DNA of 64,000 nt, from the NCBI GenBank assembly GCA_006176705.1, contig QRFJ01000008.1, positions 186,001-250,000 on the forward strand. The letters are read 5' to 3'. Below, in pieces: positions 11,630 to 21,496 of the stretch. The translations under genes and the position numbers were made by a program. Source of the DNA: Cocos nucifera (lineage: Eukaryota; Streptophyta; Magnoliopsida; Arecales; Arecaceae). The notes under the pieces were generated by a model. The model saw only the letters and a list, made by a program, of their open reading frames with translations. It was not told the DNA's origin and made no database searches. How positions within the stretch are numbered: position 1 is the first letter of the stretch; each line of letters starts with the position of its first letter.

Positions 11630-13102
11630 ATGCCTCCCAAGAGAGCTTCGACTCGACGGTCGACGGCCTCCGTGCCCTGATCCCATCCAAATCCGTCTAC
11701 TCCTGCTTCAGCCCGACAGCTCAGGTTCTACCTGTATCCATGGTAGATGCGGAGCAATTCAACCAGCTTGTCCAGCAGGTCCGCGGCCTCACCGAGGCAA
11801 TGTAGGCCATACAGCAGCCTCCGACGGTGGCTCCACTAGGAAACCTACCATCGAAATGTTGGAAACCGATCCCAAGGAAGAGTACCCGGGCCAACGCATC
11901 CATCGCCCCTGAGAAGGGAAAACGAAGAGCCAAGGATCCGTGTTCGGATCATGGTTCTCCTCTGAAGGAGACCTTTTCCATTTGTAACCAGAAGTCTCCC
12001 AAGATCTGCAGCCAGGATGACGCCCTTGATCGCAAACTGCAGAAGATAGACCGACGGATTGAAGAGCTCGGCCACGTCGCCCTGGCTCATCATGCCGATG
12101 TCCGCACCGATCCCCCTTTCTTCCTTCAGATTATGCAAGAGCCTGTCCCACCAAACTTTAAGCTTCCTCAACTTGAAAGTTATGATGGAACCTCTGATCC
12201 GGTTGACCATCTGGAGGCCTTCCAGACCATGATGCTACTCCACGGTGCTTCGGATGCCATACTGAGCCGAGTCTTCCCATCTACCTTAAGGGGAGCAGCG
12301 AAAAACTGGTACTCGGCATTGAAACCAAGTACGATTTTTTCATTCGATCAGATGAGCCGTCAGTTCGTGGCTCACTTCATCAGCAGCCGACGTCCACGTT
12401 GAGATTCGAATTCCCTGATGAACGTCAAGCAGAAGCAGGAGGAATCCATCCAGACTTACGTCATCCAGTTTAACATCGCGGCATTCAAAGTTCGAGACCT
12501 GTACCAGTCTATTACAATGGCCGCACTTAAGGGTGGCCTTCAGAAGAATGACTTACTGTTCTTCCTAGAAAATAAGTATCCCAGGGACTTCGTCGATCTA
12601 CTGGCTCGGGCCGAGGGATATGCCCGTGCAGAAGAAGCCTTCAAGTTGAAGGATGAGGAAGCCTTAAGGGAGCGACTAGCAGACGAGTATAATAGACCCA
12701 CCATCGATGGAGAGCTGAGCGAAGTTTGGCCGTGCTCACGGACTCCCTCCGGGCGCAGGAGAGCCCGAACTCTTCGAGCTCGCCACCAAGAAAGCCCCGA
12801 CAAAAGGGCATGAAAAAGTCCTCTCGAAAGGTTCCGCGACTATGCCCCCCCTCAACGCTCCTCTAACTCAAATTCTCATTGAAGTTAAGAACCAATTGCC
12901 AAGATCGGAAGGATTACGGTCTCCCTCAAACAAGCGCGATCGAAGCAGGTACTGCCTCTACCATCATGACTACGGCCACGATACTGAGGAATGCATTCAA
13001 CTCCAAGATGAAATTGAGGAGCTCGTCAAAAAGGAGCAGCTGGATAAATTCCTCCGACGCCAGTCTGAAGCAGGAGAAGATCGACCAAGGGCACTGCCAT
13101 AG
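11630..13102 (+). pseudogene. Ty3/gypsy gag (capsid/nucleocapsid), broken by stops and frameshifts
   Basis: The likely start is ATG at 11,630 (MPPKRASTRRS), which hits a stop after 16 codons. The main frame begins again with MVDAEQFNQLV at 11,740 and has stops at 11,803 and 12,400. It carries the retrotransposon gag domain (FKLPQLESYDGTSDP; STLRGAAKNWYSAL; MNVKQKQEESIQTYV). The frame ends at 12,811-12,813. A change of frame leads to the nucleocapsid part at about 12,842-13,102, with a zinc knuckle C-x2-H-x4-H-x4-C (tgc at 12,953). That His-for-Cys form is usual for this gag group. Gag would package element RNA in virus-like particles in the cytoplasm. The copy is not translatable as one protein. 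The reading frame at 13,132-13,320 that follows is not recognised. Confidence 0.85.
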
Positions 13103-13490
13103 CCAGAAACGGTAAGGAGATCGGCCACCTTATGGCATCATCAACATTACCCCTGGAAGGAGCTTGGTACATCGGCGATCCATCATCTCCCGACATCAAA
13201 GCCAAGAGAAGCATGCTCCAAATTGAGGAGGCCAACATGAGATGGAGGAGGTCGCCCGGCTCGAAGCTTATCGCCCGAAGAAATGCGGAGGAACAACGCT
13301 ACCACGACCCTGAAACATAAAGAATTTAGGGATGCGCTGCCAGTAACTTTCTCTCAATAAAATTCTCCCCTTTCAATAATATTATTTCTGGGTGCGAAAG
13401 CTATGTGATGACAGGAAAGAAGCAGCCAATAATCGCCATGTTAGAAACATGGAGAAAATCTTGTCCTAATACGAGCAGATCAAAAATCAT

Positions 13491-14235
13491 CAACCTCAGT
13501 TATTGATAAGATCTCTCCTAAGCGACCGCTGACAACCTCGGCTAGAGATAAGATCTCTCCCGATCGACCGCTGACAACCTCGGCTAGAGATAAGATCTCT
13601 CCCGAGCGACCGAGTCAACCTCGATCAGAGATAAGATCTCTCCTAGACGACCGCTGACAATCTCGACCAAAGATAAGATCTCTCTCAAGCGACCGCTGAC
13701 AACCTCAGCCAGAGATAAGATCTCTCCCGGACGACCGCTGACAACCTCGACTAGAGATAAGATCTCTCTCTGGACGACCGCTGACAACCTCGGCCAGAGA
13801 TAAGATCGCTCCTGAGCGACCGCTGACAACCTCGGCTAGAGATAAGATCTCTCCTGAGCCATTGCTGACAATCTCGACCAGAGATAAGATCTCTCTTGGA
13901 CGACCGCTGACAACCTGGCTAGAGATAAGATCTCTCCTGAGCGACTGCTGACAACCTCGGCTAGAGATAAGATATCTTCCGAGCGACCGAATCAACCTCG
14001 ATCAGAGATAAGATCTCTCTCGAGCGACCGCTGACAACCTCGGCTAGAGATAAGATCTCTCCCGGACGACCGCTGACAACCTCAACCAGAGATAAGATCT
14101 CTTTCGAGCGATCGAGTCAACCTCAGCTAGAGATAAGATCTCTCCCGGGCGACCATGGACAACCTCGGCTAGAGATAAGATCTCTCCCGAGCGACCGAGC
14201 CAACATCAGCTAGAGATAAGATCTCTCCCGAGCTT
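13491..14235 (+). repeat. 42-bp tandem array, 18 units, each with a short hairpin
   Basis: Eighteen head-to-tail units of 41-43 bp. The most regular part of each is ctagagataagatctctccc, in which AGAGAT and ATCTCT are perfect inverted repeats around AAG. Units mostly end gcgaccgctga, with variants ending gcgaccgagt. They differ from each other by several bases each, so the array is old or built from mixed units. It stands where protease and RT would be in an autonomous element. Open frames seen across it on the minus strand are by-products of a unit length divisible by three. Confidence 0.92.
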
Positions 14236-14253
14236 CGAAGATCCTCGTCCGCT

Positions 14254-14868
14254 GTCCATTAGGAACAGGAGGAGAACCTCGTCCTAACGCGAGCAAAGTC
14301 GAAGGCCCCATTCACAAAGGATGAGATGGAGGAAGAGGCCCTGACAACGCCCTTATGTGCCTCCACAGCCCACTAGGAACAGGAGGAGAACCTCGTCCTA
14401 ACGCGCGCAAAGTCGAAGACCTCGTTCACCTTAGATGAGATGGGGGGAGAGCATGGACGACGGTCCATATGTGCCCCCACAGCCCGTTAGGAACAGGAGG
14501 AGGAACTTCATCCTAACGCGAGCAAAGTTGAAGGCCTTGTTCACCTTAGACGAGATGGGGGGAGACGAACGACGGTCCGAAGGTGCCCCCACAGTCCATT
14601 AGAAATAGGAGGAGAACCTCGTCCTAACGCGAGCAAAGTCGAAGGCCTCGTTCACCTTAGACGAGATGGGAGGAGATGGATGACGGTCCGAAGGTGCCCC
14701 CATAGCCCGTTAGGAACAGAGGAGAATCTCGTCCTAACGCGAGTAAAGTCAAAGGCCTCGTTCACCCTAGATGAGACGGGGGGAGAGGCATAGACGACGG
14801 TCCGAAGGTGCCCCTATAGCCCGTTAGGAGCAGGAGGAGAACCTCGTCCTAACGCGAGCAAAGTCCAA
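14254..14868 (+). repeat. 113-bp tandem array, five full units plus a partial one
   Basis: The word taggaacaggaggagaacct or a close variant recurs at 14,260, 14,374, 14,488, 14,600, 14,711 and 14,825, giving spacings of 111-114 bp. Each unit also has cctaacgcgagcaaagtc and gtgcccccacagcccg. It shares no obvious sequence with the 42-bp unit and splits that family into two blocks. No coding meaning is seen. Confidence 0.9.
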
Positions 14869-14919
14869 GTCCGAGCTCCAAAGTCTACAGGAGACAGAAT
14901 CTCCATCAACCTTGGCTCG

Positions 14920-15235
14920 AGCGACCGAGACAACCTCGGCCAGAGCGCCCGAGACAACTTCGACCGCAGGAGATAAGATCTCCCCCAAGGGTCCGCGATA
15001 ACCTCAGTCAGAGATAAGATCTCTCCTGAGCGTCCGAGCCAACCTCAGTCAGAGATAAGATTGAAGACAACCTCGACCAGAGATGGGATCTCTCCCGAGT
15101 GACCGCGTCAACCCTAGCTACAGATCAGATCTCTCCCGAGTATCTGTATCAATCTCGGCTGGAGATGAGATCTCCCCCGGGCTTCAATTTCAACACCAAC
15201 TTCGTCTGAAGATGAGATCTCCCCCAGAGCTTCGA
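14920..15235 (+). repeat. Second, degenerate block of the 42-bp repeat family
   Basis: About seven diverged copies with cagagataagatctctcc and gagatgagatctccccc words, the same unit as at 13,491-14,235. Spacing is less regular, with partial deletions. The block ends about 80 bp before the polypurine tract. Confidence 0.75.
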
Positions 15236-15312
15236 CCTAAACCAGCACGGAGCCCGGAAGAAAACTTCGACAGTCGTCTTTTCTGCACTCCCTTCCTTCG
15301 AGTTTCGAACTC

Positions 15313-15325
15313 GAAAGTGGGGGGA
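15313..15325 (+). other. Polypurine tract
   Basis: GAAAGTGGGGGGA, almost all purine, five bases before the 3' LTR start. This is the priming site for plus-strand DNA synthesis in LTR elements. Confidence 0.7.
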
Positions 15326-15329
15326 CTAT

Positions 15330-16289
15330 TATTGGGGATAAACCCCACTCCTGCCGAAGTCCAGTTCGGTGCTCAGCTTAATGCAATTGGTAGCCACGAA
15401 AGAGCTTCAGCAGTCGAGTCTTAGTCGAATTTCCTCCAAGCTTCTCCTTCGGTCGGACTTCTAAAAAAGTCGAACTCTTGTAACTGGCTGAGCTGCTCTG
15501 TAGCCGAGCTCCTTCAGACTCCTAGTGGCCGAGCTCCTTCGGACTCCCAACGACCGGGCTTTAGCCGAACTCTTTTAACCGATCGAGCTCCTTCGGACTC
15601 CCAACGGTCGGATCTTAGCCGAACTCCTTCAATCGATCGAGCTCTCCTACGGTCGAGCTTCAGTCAGACTTCTGCGAGAGTCGAGCTCTCTCCGCACTCC
15701 TTCGGCCGAACTCCTTCCAAGCTTCCCTCAGTCGAACTCATTTAGGGATCCGAATTCCTCTGGAATGGATACATACCGAAGTCCACCGATTAATGCCTGC
15801 TTTCTCAGAGCCACAGCTATCAAATCTGGATGAATTATCGCCATCAGTCTGCCACAGGCAACGTGATCGGACGACATGGCCACTACTACTGGTGACAGCA
15901 CTCTCTCCGTAATCAGCCCCATCGGCCCATGACCCATCAGCATGGCTGCCACTATTTGCCTGACGATGCCTTCCTCTCCGTACCGAACTTCATGCGGCCC
16001 ACGGTCGGACGATATGGCTGTCACCATCAATTAAGCTCCACCTATAAAAGGACCCTCCATATATGCTAACTCTAATCTCTGATCTCTAAGCTTTAAACCC
16101 TAAGACTCCGCGGAACTCATTTTCGAGCACTCCATTCCTATTGGCCAGAGCTGACTTGATTATCGGAGGGTCCTACCGGAGCCACCCCCAATCGGCTCCG
16201 GACGGAACTTTGTTTTGCAGGTCCTTGACGGCGACCTCGTTCATCTCCGCTCCAATAGCCTCTGGCGACGATCAATTTCTGTGTCAACA
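15330..16289 (+). repeat. 3' LTR of the gag-only element
   Basis: 960 bp, beginning TATTGGGGATAAACCCC (first bases changed from TGTTG) and ending TGTGTCAACA. It is collinear with the 5' LTR, including the repeated gagctccttcggactccca motif and TATAAAAG at 16,043-16,050. Divergence from the 5' LTR is roughly 12-15 per cent by eye, with many C/T and G/A differences. Confidence 0.88.
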
Positions 16290-16294
16290 TCTGG
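16290..16294. repeat. Target-site duplication, right copy (TCTGG)
   Basis: Exact match to 10,541-10,545, directly after the CAACA end of the 3' LTR. Confidence 0.9.
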
Positions 16295-16404
16295 CAAGAA
16301 AATTTTCATATGATTCTTCCTTTAGAAAGCTAAAGCATTTGGAGTGCCACTTGAAAATAATATCTAAAAAAATATTTTCGTACATTCGATATGGCATAAC
16401 ACGC

Positions 16405-16712
16405 GGGTATTCGACTAGTTTAATTTTATATCTAAAATATTTCATTCTTATTTTCAATATTTTCATCATTTAATGCTTAATAACTCAACCATCTATTTTT
16501 TTTAAAATTTAAAAAATATAAAAAATATTATAAAAAATATAAATAAATTTTAATAATTTATTCTAATGTAAAAGAACATGAATAATAAATTTTAAAGCAA
16601 CTTAACTATACATTAAAATATATAAATAAATTATTTTTAAATTTAAATATTATTTAAAAAATATTTATTTAAAAAAATATAATTTTTTAGATAAATATTT
16701 TATCCGTAAAAC
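16405..16712 (+). repeat. AT-rich dispersed repeat (MITE-like), copy 1
   Basis: Very AT-rich, with the words cattcttattttcaatat, ttaataactcaaccatc and ttttagataaatattt. The minus strand of about 52,215-52,520 aligns with it in the same order over some 270 bp at roughly three quarters identity by eye. No coding capacity. Terminal repeats and target duplications are not clear. Confidence 0.55.
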
Positions 16713-17370
16713 AACGGCCATGTTGGATGGGAGGACATGGCAACATACGGGCAACAAGGGTTGCATCTTTTGTACAAAAGGTACAACCCTTTCTTGGTAC
16801 GAATCCACCGTTGGGTCGTCTATCACACGTATCTCAAAACGTGGCGACTCCGTCATTCATCGGCTGCACGGCTCTCAAATCGAACGGCAGGTGATCCGAT
16901 TCGCGCGAAGGAAGCGCCGAAGAAATTATTGCATGGACCAGGTCCAAGTGGACCGGGGGAGCATATGCACGGTGGATAACGCGCAATCGGGAATTTGTGA
17001 AATACAAGGGGTAATGTGGCGTGTTATGCACCGTGGGATTCGGCGTGGTCCATTGGACCTGATTCAAATAATTATTGGGCCTGTCCACAAAGGCGGGAGT
17101 CCGGGAGACCCTGTCCGGCGTCCGCTGCTGGTGACGTGTGAAGCAAGGATTAAAACGGGTACTGACTACGTTTCCCCAAAAATGGTGTTAAACCCGATGT
17201 GTTTTCGGTGTGGTACATGCGAGTCCGGCCATCGGCCCCGTTTTTGTGGTCGAAACCCGGCACGAATTCGTGAACAGCCAATCCAGGAACAGCCCACCAT
17301 AAAAATAGGTTCCTTCCCAATCAGGACCGGAGAGGATGCTGCCTCGAAAAATCTGCACCCCTAAAATTAT
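16713..17370 (+). other. GC-richer island with an unrecognised 214-codon open frame
   Basis: A block of balanced composition between very AT-rich flanks. An open frame runs 16,720-17,364 (start MLDGRTWQHTGNKG) and another lies on the minus strand at 16,834-17,088. Neither shows a domain I know. The plus frame is rich in Arg, Gly and Ile with no visible signal peptide, membrane segment or repeat. CCAAT-like words and a missing splice context make an old promoter or captured gene piece as likely as a gene. Treat as unproven. Confidence 0.15.
16756..16791. repeat. 36-bp near-perfect palindrome
   Basis: AAGGGTTG (16,756-16,763) and CAACCCTT (16,784-16,791) are exact inverted copies, with the self-complementary core TTTTGTACAAAA at 16,768-16,779. 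Sixteen of eighteen base pairs match around the centre at 16,773/16,774. Confidence 0.85.
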
Positions 17371-17682
17371 TGATTAGAACTATTCTTATATTAATAAATA
17401 ATAAATGAACATATCATTCGAAAAAAAAAAAAAATTCATTTAAAATAATAAAAATATTTTTTTTTATTTAAAATTTTAAATAAAATGTATATAATGATGT
17501 ACTTTTTTTTATTTTTTTAGATCATATACTGATTTATTAGTAGTTGGTGCAAGATATATGTGGCAAAATAGTTCTAACTAATAATTTTTTTTATTTGAAT
17601 ATTTGTACGTTGTTCATTCCAAGTATGATCTATTTAGATGTTAATGTGATTTTGCAGTAGAAGCCTTTCAATTAGAGTAATC

Positions 17683-18309
17683 TTTTGTGCATCATATACG
17701 GTATAATAATAACATACCATGCTATAGGATTGGATCATGTAATATCACTTTTCAATGTACATTAAATATCTATAACTTTATTTTTTTTTAAAAAAATAAA
17801 TAATAAAAATATCTTTTATTCTAAAAAAATTATAATGTCCTTCTTGTTATCACATCCTAAAATTATATTATGACTTCAATATCATTAAAAGAAAAAATAT
17901 TTTATCATTAATTTTTTATTTAAAATTTAAAAAAATAAAAATATTTTTTTATTTTAAAAAAATTATGATATTCTATGATCCTGACATCTCGAAGATATAT
18001 CATGACTTTTTATAAATAAGATGTCATAAAGAGAAAAATTATTTTCATCATTAAAAATTTTTATAAAATTTTTAATGATTAAAATACTCTTATTTTTTTA
18101 TTACATAAAAAATCATAATATGCTTTTAGGATATCATAAAAGAGCCATAGAATGTCTTAATTTTTTTATAACAAAAAAATATTTTTATTATTTAAAATTT
18201 TAAATAAAAAAATAAAACTATAAGATTTAATACGCGTTAGAAAATGGTAGCTATGTAGCTTAATCAAAAGGATGGTGCATTCTTCTACATTGGGTGCGGT
18301 GTACAAAAT
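17683..18309. mobile_element. Non-autonomous DNA transposon with long degenerate terminal inverted repeats
   Basis: The left end TTTTGTGCATC... and the reverse complement of the right end, TTTTGTACACC..., align over about 65 bp. Both share ACCAT, GATT and a final TTTT in the same order. The interior is AT-rich with no transposase. Flanks do not give a clean target duplication. Similar terminal sequence occurs near 22,964 and 23,950, so this is a dispersed family. The superfamily is not assigned. Confidence 0.45.
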
Positions 18310-18944
18310 AGTTCACTTTCAAATATTATTTATTATATTATTGCTATACTTGCTATAAATTTTTCAAAAAAGAAAAAAAAGTTCTCTGTTTGGTCAAGTT
18401 TGTATCCCGAAAAATAGTGAAGGACCAAATAAATTTCGTGATTGATCTTTATTTATCCCTTAAATTGTTTCTATTAAACTTTTTACTATATTAATCATTA
18501 TTAATTTATTGAATGATTATTTTTTAGGCTTTGCATGTCCTAACACTAGCAATAACCAGCAACGCATGGTGTATATGTTTTTTCCTATTTTCAGTCATAC
18601 TTGAAATGCAATATGGAAATGTAACAGATTATGATAATATAAGGCTTCTGTAGCTACATCAAGCAATTAAAAGCTATTTAACACTGCCACCATTTTATGC
18701 TAATACTATTGAAAGAATTTAACAATCACTTTCTGTTGAAAGGAACTAAATCTTTATGTAAAACTTTCCAAGATATTAAAGCAAAAGAGTAATACAAACA
18801 ATTTGTACTCGAAATAGCTGTTTACTAATACCATTCACTAAAAATCTAACAGGTGTACCCATGAGTATATTCATAAATAATAATTTTTTTGATATAAACA
18901 TAAAAAAAAAAATATTTGCATGGATATGTGCATGTGTACTCATC

Positions 18945-18993
<49 letters not shown>

Positions 18994-19504
18994 TTTATAA
19001 AAAAGTATTATGATGTTATTATTTTAGTATTTTAAATAATTTTTATTATATCTCATGTTAAATTATTATAATAAATAATATGATGGAAAAAAAATGGATG
19101 CGGCTGGAAGGGAGCGTAGCGGCAGGCGCGCTCTTCCTTGCCAAGCGGTGGGACGACCCTCAGCAATCTCTCCAAATCATCGAATCTCGCTGCCGCATCT
19201 ACCATGACAACGGCTTCTACCAAGCCACCCAGGGCCATCAGGGCCTATACGTCCACCCTCTCCCTCTTAAAAAAGAGAAAAAACAAAGAAAACTAAAGTT
19301 CCCTCCCATTGATTCATTATTATGGTGTTTGATTTTTATTTTTTTTTAATGCATGGATGTATGTCTAAACATTTAAATTTCTTGATCTGACCATGAATTT
19401 TTTTTTTTAATTTTTGATTTTATATCCTATCTCGTGTGTGTGTATAATTTACTATTCTATTCATTCGACATATGTCTGTGATTTTTGTGTACTCTTTCGT
19501 CCGT
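18310..19504. other. AT-rich intergenic DNA with a possible coding scrap
   Basis: Mostly AT-rich. At 19,080-19,260 a GC-rich patch is open on both strands (plus MMEKKWMRLEGS; minus VMVDAAARFDDLERLLRVV). The minus reading has helical, Leu/Arg-rich character that could be a PPR scrap downstream of the PPR pseudogenes. I cannot support that firmly. Confidence 0.25.
18949..18987. repeat. (AT)n microsatellite
   Basis: About 19 uninterrupted AT dinucleotides. Length is likely variable between individuals. Confidence 0.95.
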
Positions 19505-20290
19505 GCCATCTACGTCGATGCTATTTGATCCATGACCACCTCCTATCCTGCCACCATTACATCAGTCTCGATCCTATCCCGGTCCTGCACAATCTCTTAA
19601 AATTCGAGGCTTAATGCCAAACTTATCTTGCATTTTTTGATAGATGTGGAAGACCCAAAAGCCATGACCGATGTCAACGTGCAACTGAACGAGGATCTCG
19701 AGCTACTTCTCGGAAGGGGGCTTCCCTTGAGAGTCCATGAGCTCTAGGATTTGGCCGGCGATGCGGAAAAGGCAGATGGCACTGAGGGCCTAGGCAAGGG
19801 CATTGTAAGAGGCAAAGGTGTGGTAGAAGCCCTTCTAACTGTCGGTCCAATGAAAGAAGTGGATGGAAATGGCGGGGTAGAGTAGGAGATGGACGTAGAG
19901 GACCTCGATTACAAGGTCGGGGGGATGTGGTGGAGCTTACGAAGATTGAAAAGGATTAGAGGGCACCAGTGGTGGTGTTGGCAGAAGGTGTCGAGAATGT
20001 AGTGGGCGAGGGGGGATGGGTGGGGGTTGGTGGTGGTAAGAGAGGGGGAGGTGCAGCCGCAGTAAAGAAGGGATAATTAGGGTCCCAATCGCGAAAGTTG
20101 ATGATGGTGGAGAACGGCGCGAGGGCGAGGGCGGGAATGGAGGGGGGAGGGTTTTACGGTCGGAGAAGAGGCCACCGTGGATGATGGGGCAATTCTGGGA
20201 GGGCTTATAGCGGCCGTAGAAAAAGTGGTATTTCATAAAGCAATGACAGATGTAGAGGTTATGGATAGCATCTCAGAATTTTAGTCATTG
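19505..20290 (-). pseudogene. PPR protein fragment, dead copy 1
   Basis: The minus strand reads as the N-terminal part of a pentatricopeptide-repeat protein: PLAHYILDTFCQHHHW, FNLRKLHHIPP, then after a one-base shift LVIEVLYVHLLLYPAISIHF, FASYNALA, LFRIAGQILELMDSQGKPP and DIGHGFWVFHIYQKMQDKFG. PPR proteins bind organellar RNA; here only about two repeats survive. Stops replace conserved residues at 19,790-19,792 and 19,703-19,705, and there is another in the FHWTDS segment. The frame shift lies in a C run near 19,920. No start, transit peptide or C-terminus is intact. Confidence 0.65.
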
Positions 20291-20545
20291 CCGCTACCGA
20301 CTGTTCTTTGATCTTCTCTGATTTTGACTGCTTAGGTATGTGATAAAAAAAAATTAAATAGTTTTATTAGATTTTGCTTCTTTTCTATATTACTAGCCTT
20401 TCACAGTTTCTGTACCCAAAAAAATATATATTATAAAATAATAAAAATATAATATAAATAAAATATTAAAAAATTTTAAAAAATTATTATAAATATTTAT
20501 TATTAAAAATTTTTAATAATTATTGACCATAATTATCCATCTGCA

Positions 20546-21240
20546 TCGCCTGTGTCGATGCTATTCGATACATGGCCACCTCCTATCCTGCCACCATTAC
20601 ATCAGTCTCGACCCCATCTCGGTCCTGCACAATCTCTTAAAACTCGGAGCTTAATGCCAAACTTATCTCGCATTTTTTGATAGATGTGGAAGACCCAAAA
20701 GCCATGACCGATGTCGATGTGCAACTAAACGAGGATCTCGAGCTACTTTTCGGAAGGGGGCTTCCCCTGAGAGTCCATGAGCTCCAAGATCTGGTCGGCG
20801 ATGTGGAAGAGGTAGATGGCACTGAGGGCCTAGGCAAGGGCATTGTAGGAGGCAAAGGTGTGGCAAAAGCCCTTTTGACTATCGGTCCAATGAAAGAAGT
20901 AGATGGAAATGACCGGGTAGAGTAGGAGATGGACGTGGAGGACCTCAGCTATAAGGTCCGGGGGGGGGGTTTGGTGGTGGTAAGAGAAGGAGGAGGTGTA
21001 GCAGCAGCAAAAAAGGGGTAATTGGGGTCCTAATCGCTAAAGTCGACGATGGTGGAGAACGACTCGAGGGCAAGGGCGAGGGTGGAGGGTTTTACGGTTG
21101 GAGAAGGCCGCCATGGATGATGGGGTGGTTCTAGGAGAGCTTATAGCAACCGTAGAAAAGTAGTACTTCAGAAAGCGACGGTAGGTGTAGAGGTTATGGG
21201 TGGCATCTCAGGATTTTAGTCATTGTCGCTACCGAATGTT
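20546..21240 (-). pseudogene. PPR protein fragment, dead copy 2
   Basis: Same fragment as copy 1 (FHWTDSQKGF, TFASYNALA, IADQILELMDSQGKPP, FHIYQKMRDKFG). It keeps the Gln after FHWTDS that copy 1 has lost, but shares two stops, at 20,830-20,832 and 20,743-20,745, and has its own extra stop in the segment after LEILV. The N-terminal half is shortened by the deletion near 20,965. A full-length parent gene should exist elsewhere. Confidence 0.65.
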
Positions 21241-21496
21241 CTTTGATCTTCTCTGATTTTGGCTATTTATGTATGCGATAAAAAATCAAACAGTTCTATT
21301 GAATTTTGCTTCTTTTCTAAATTACTAGCCTTTCATAGTTTCTGTACCCAAAAAAATATATATTATAAAATAATAAAAAATATAATATAAATAATAAATA
21401 AAATAAAATAAAATATTAAAAATATTATAAAAAATATTATAAATATTTATTATTAAAAATTTTTAATAATTATTAATCATAATTATCCATCTACAT

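Larger units (their letters stand above)
10546..16289 (+). mobile_element. Complete non-autonomous LTR retrotransposon with gag only (TR-GAG-like)
   Basis: 5.74 kb between matching 5-bp target duplications. The order is 5' LTR (10,546-11,512), possible primer-binding site, broken gag (11,630-13,102), tandem arrays (13,491-15,235), polypurine tract (15,313-15,325), 3' LTR (15,330-16,289). The 5' LTR shows perfect TGTTG...CAACA ends; the 3' LTR starts TATTG. No protease, RT, RNase H or integrase is present: the 2.2 kb between gag and the 3' LTR is repeat arrays, so mobility would need enzymes from an autonomous relative. The gag type (His-containing zinc knuckle) is that of Ty3/gypsy elements. 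The LTRs differ at roughly one base in eight by eye, so the insertion is old. Non-autonomous gag-bearing elements of this design have been called TR-GAG. Confidence 0.88.
19505..21496. repeat. Tandem direct duplication, units 19,505-20,545 and 20,546-21,496
   Basis: Two abutting units of about 1.04 and 0.95 kb align from gtcgatgctatt to ccatctgcat/ccatctacat. Both have a PPR-like antisense part followed by the same AT-rich tail (tatattataaaataataaaa). The second unit lacks roughly 85 bp around 20,965. Divergence is about one base in ten by eye. Confidence 0.85.

Noticed and set aside
12540..12803. Antisense open frame opposite gag
   Set aside because: Shadow of the gag coding frame, with no independent features.
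13584..13995. Minus-strand open frames repeating EVVSGR and ILSLAE
   Set aside because: They are by-products of the 42-bp repeat having a length divisible by three; no start context or domain.
13491..14235. Regular short repeats resembling a CRISPR array
   Set aside because: Units are contiguous with no unique spacers, vary from copy to copy, and sit inside a plant LTR element.
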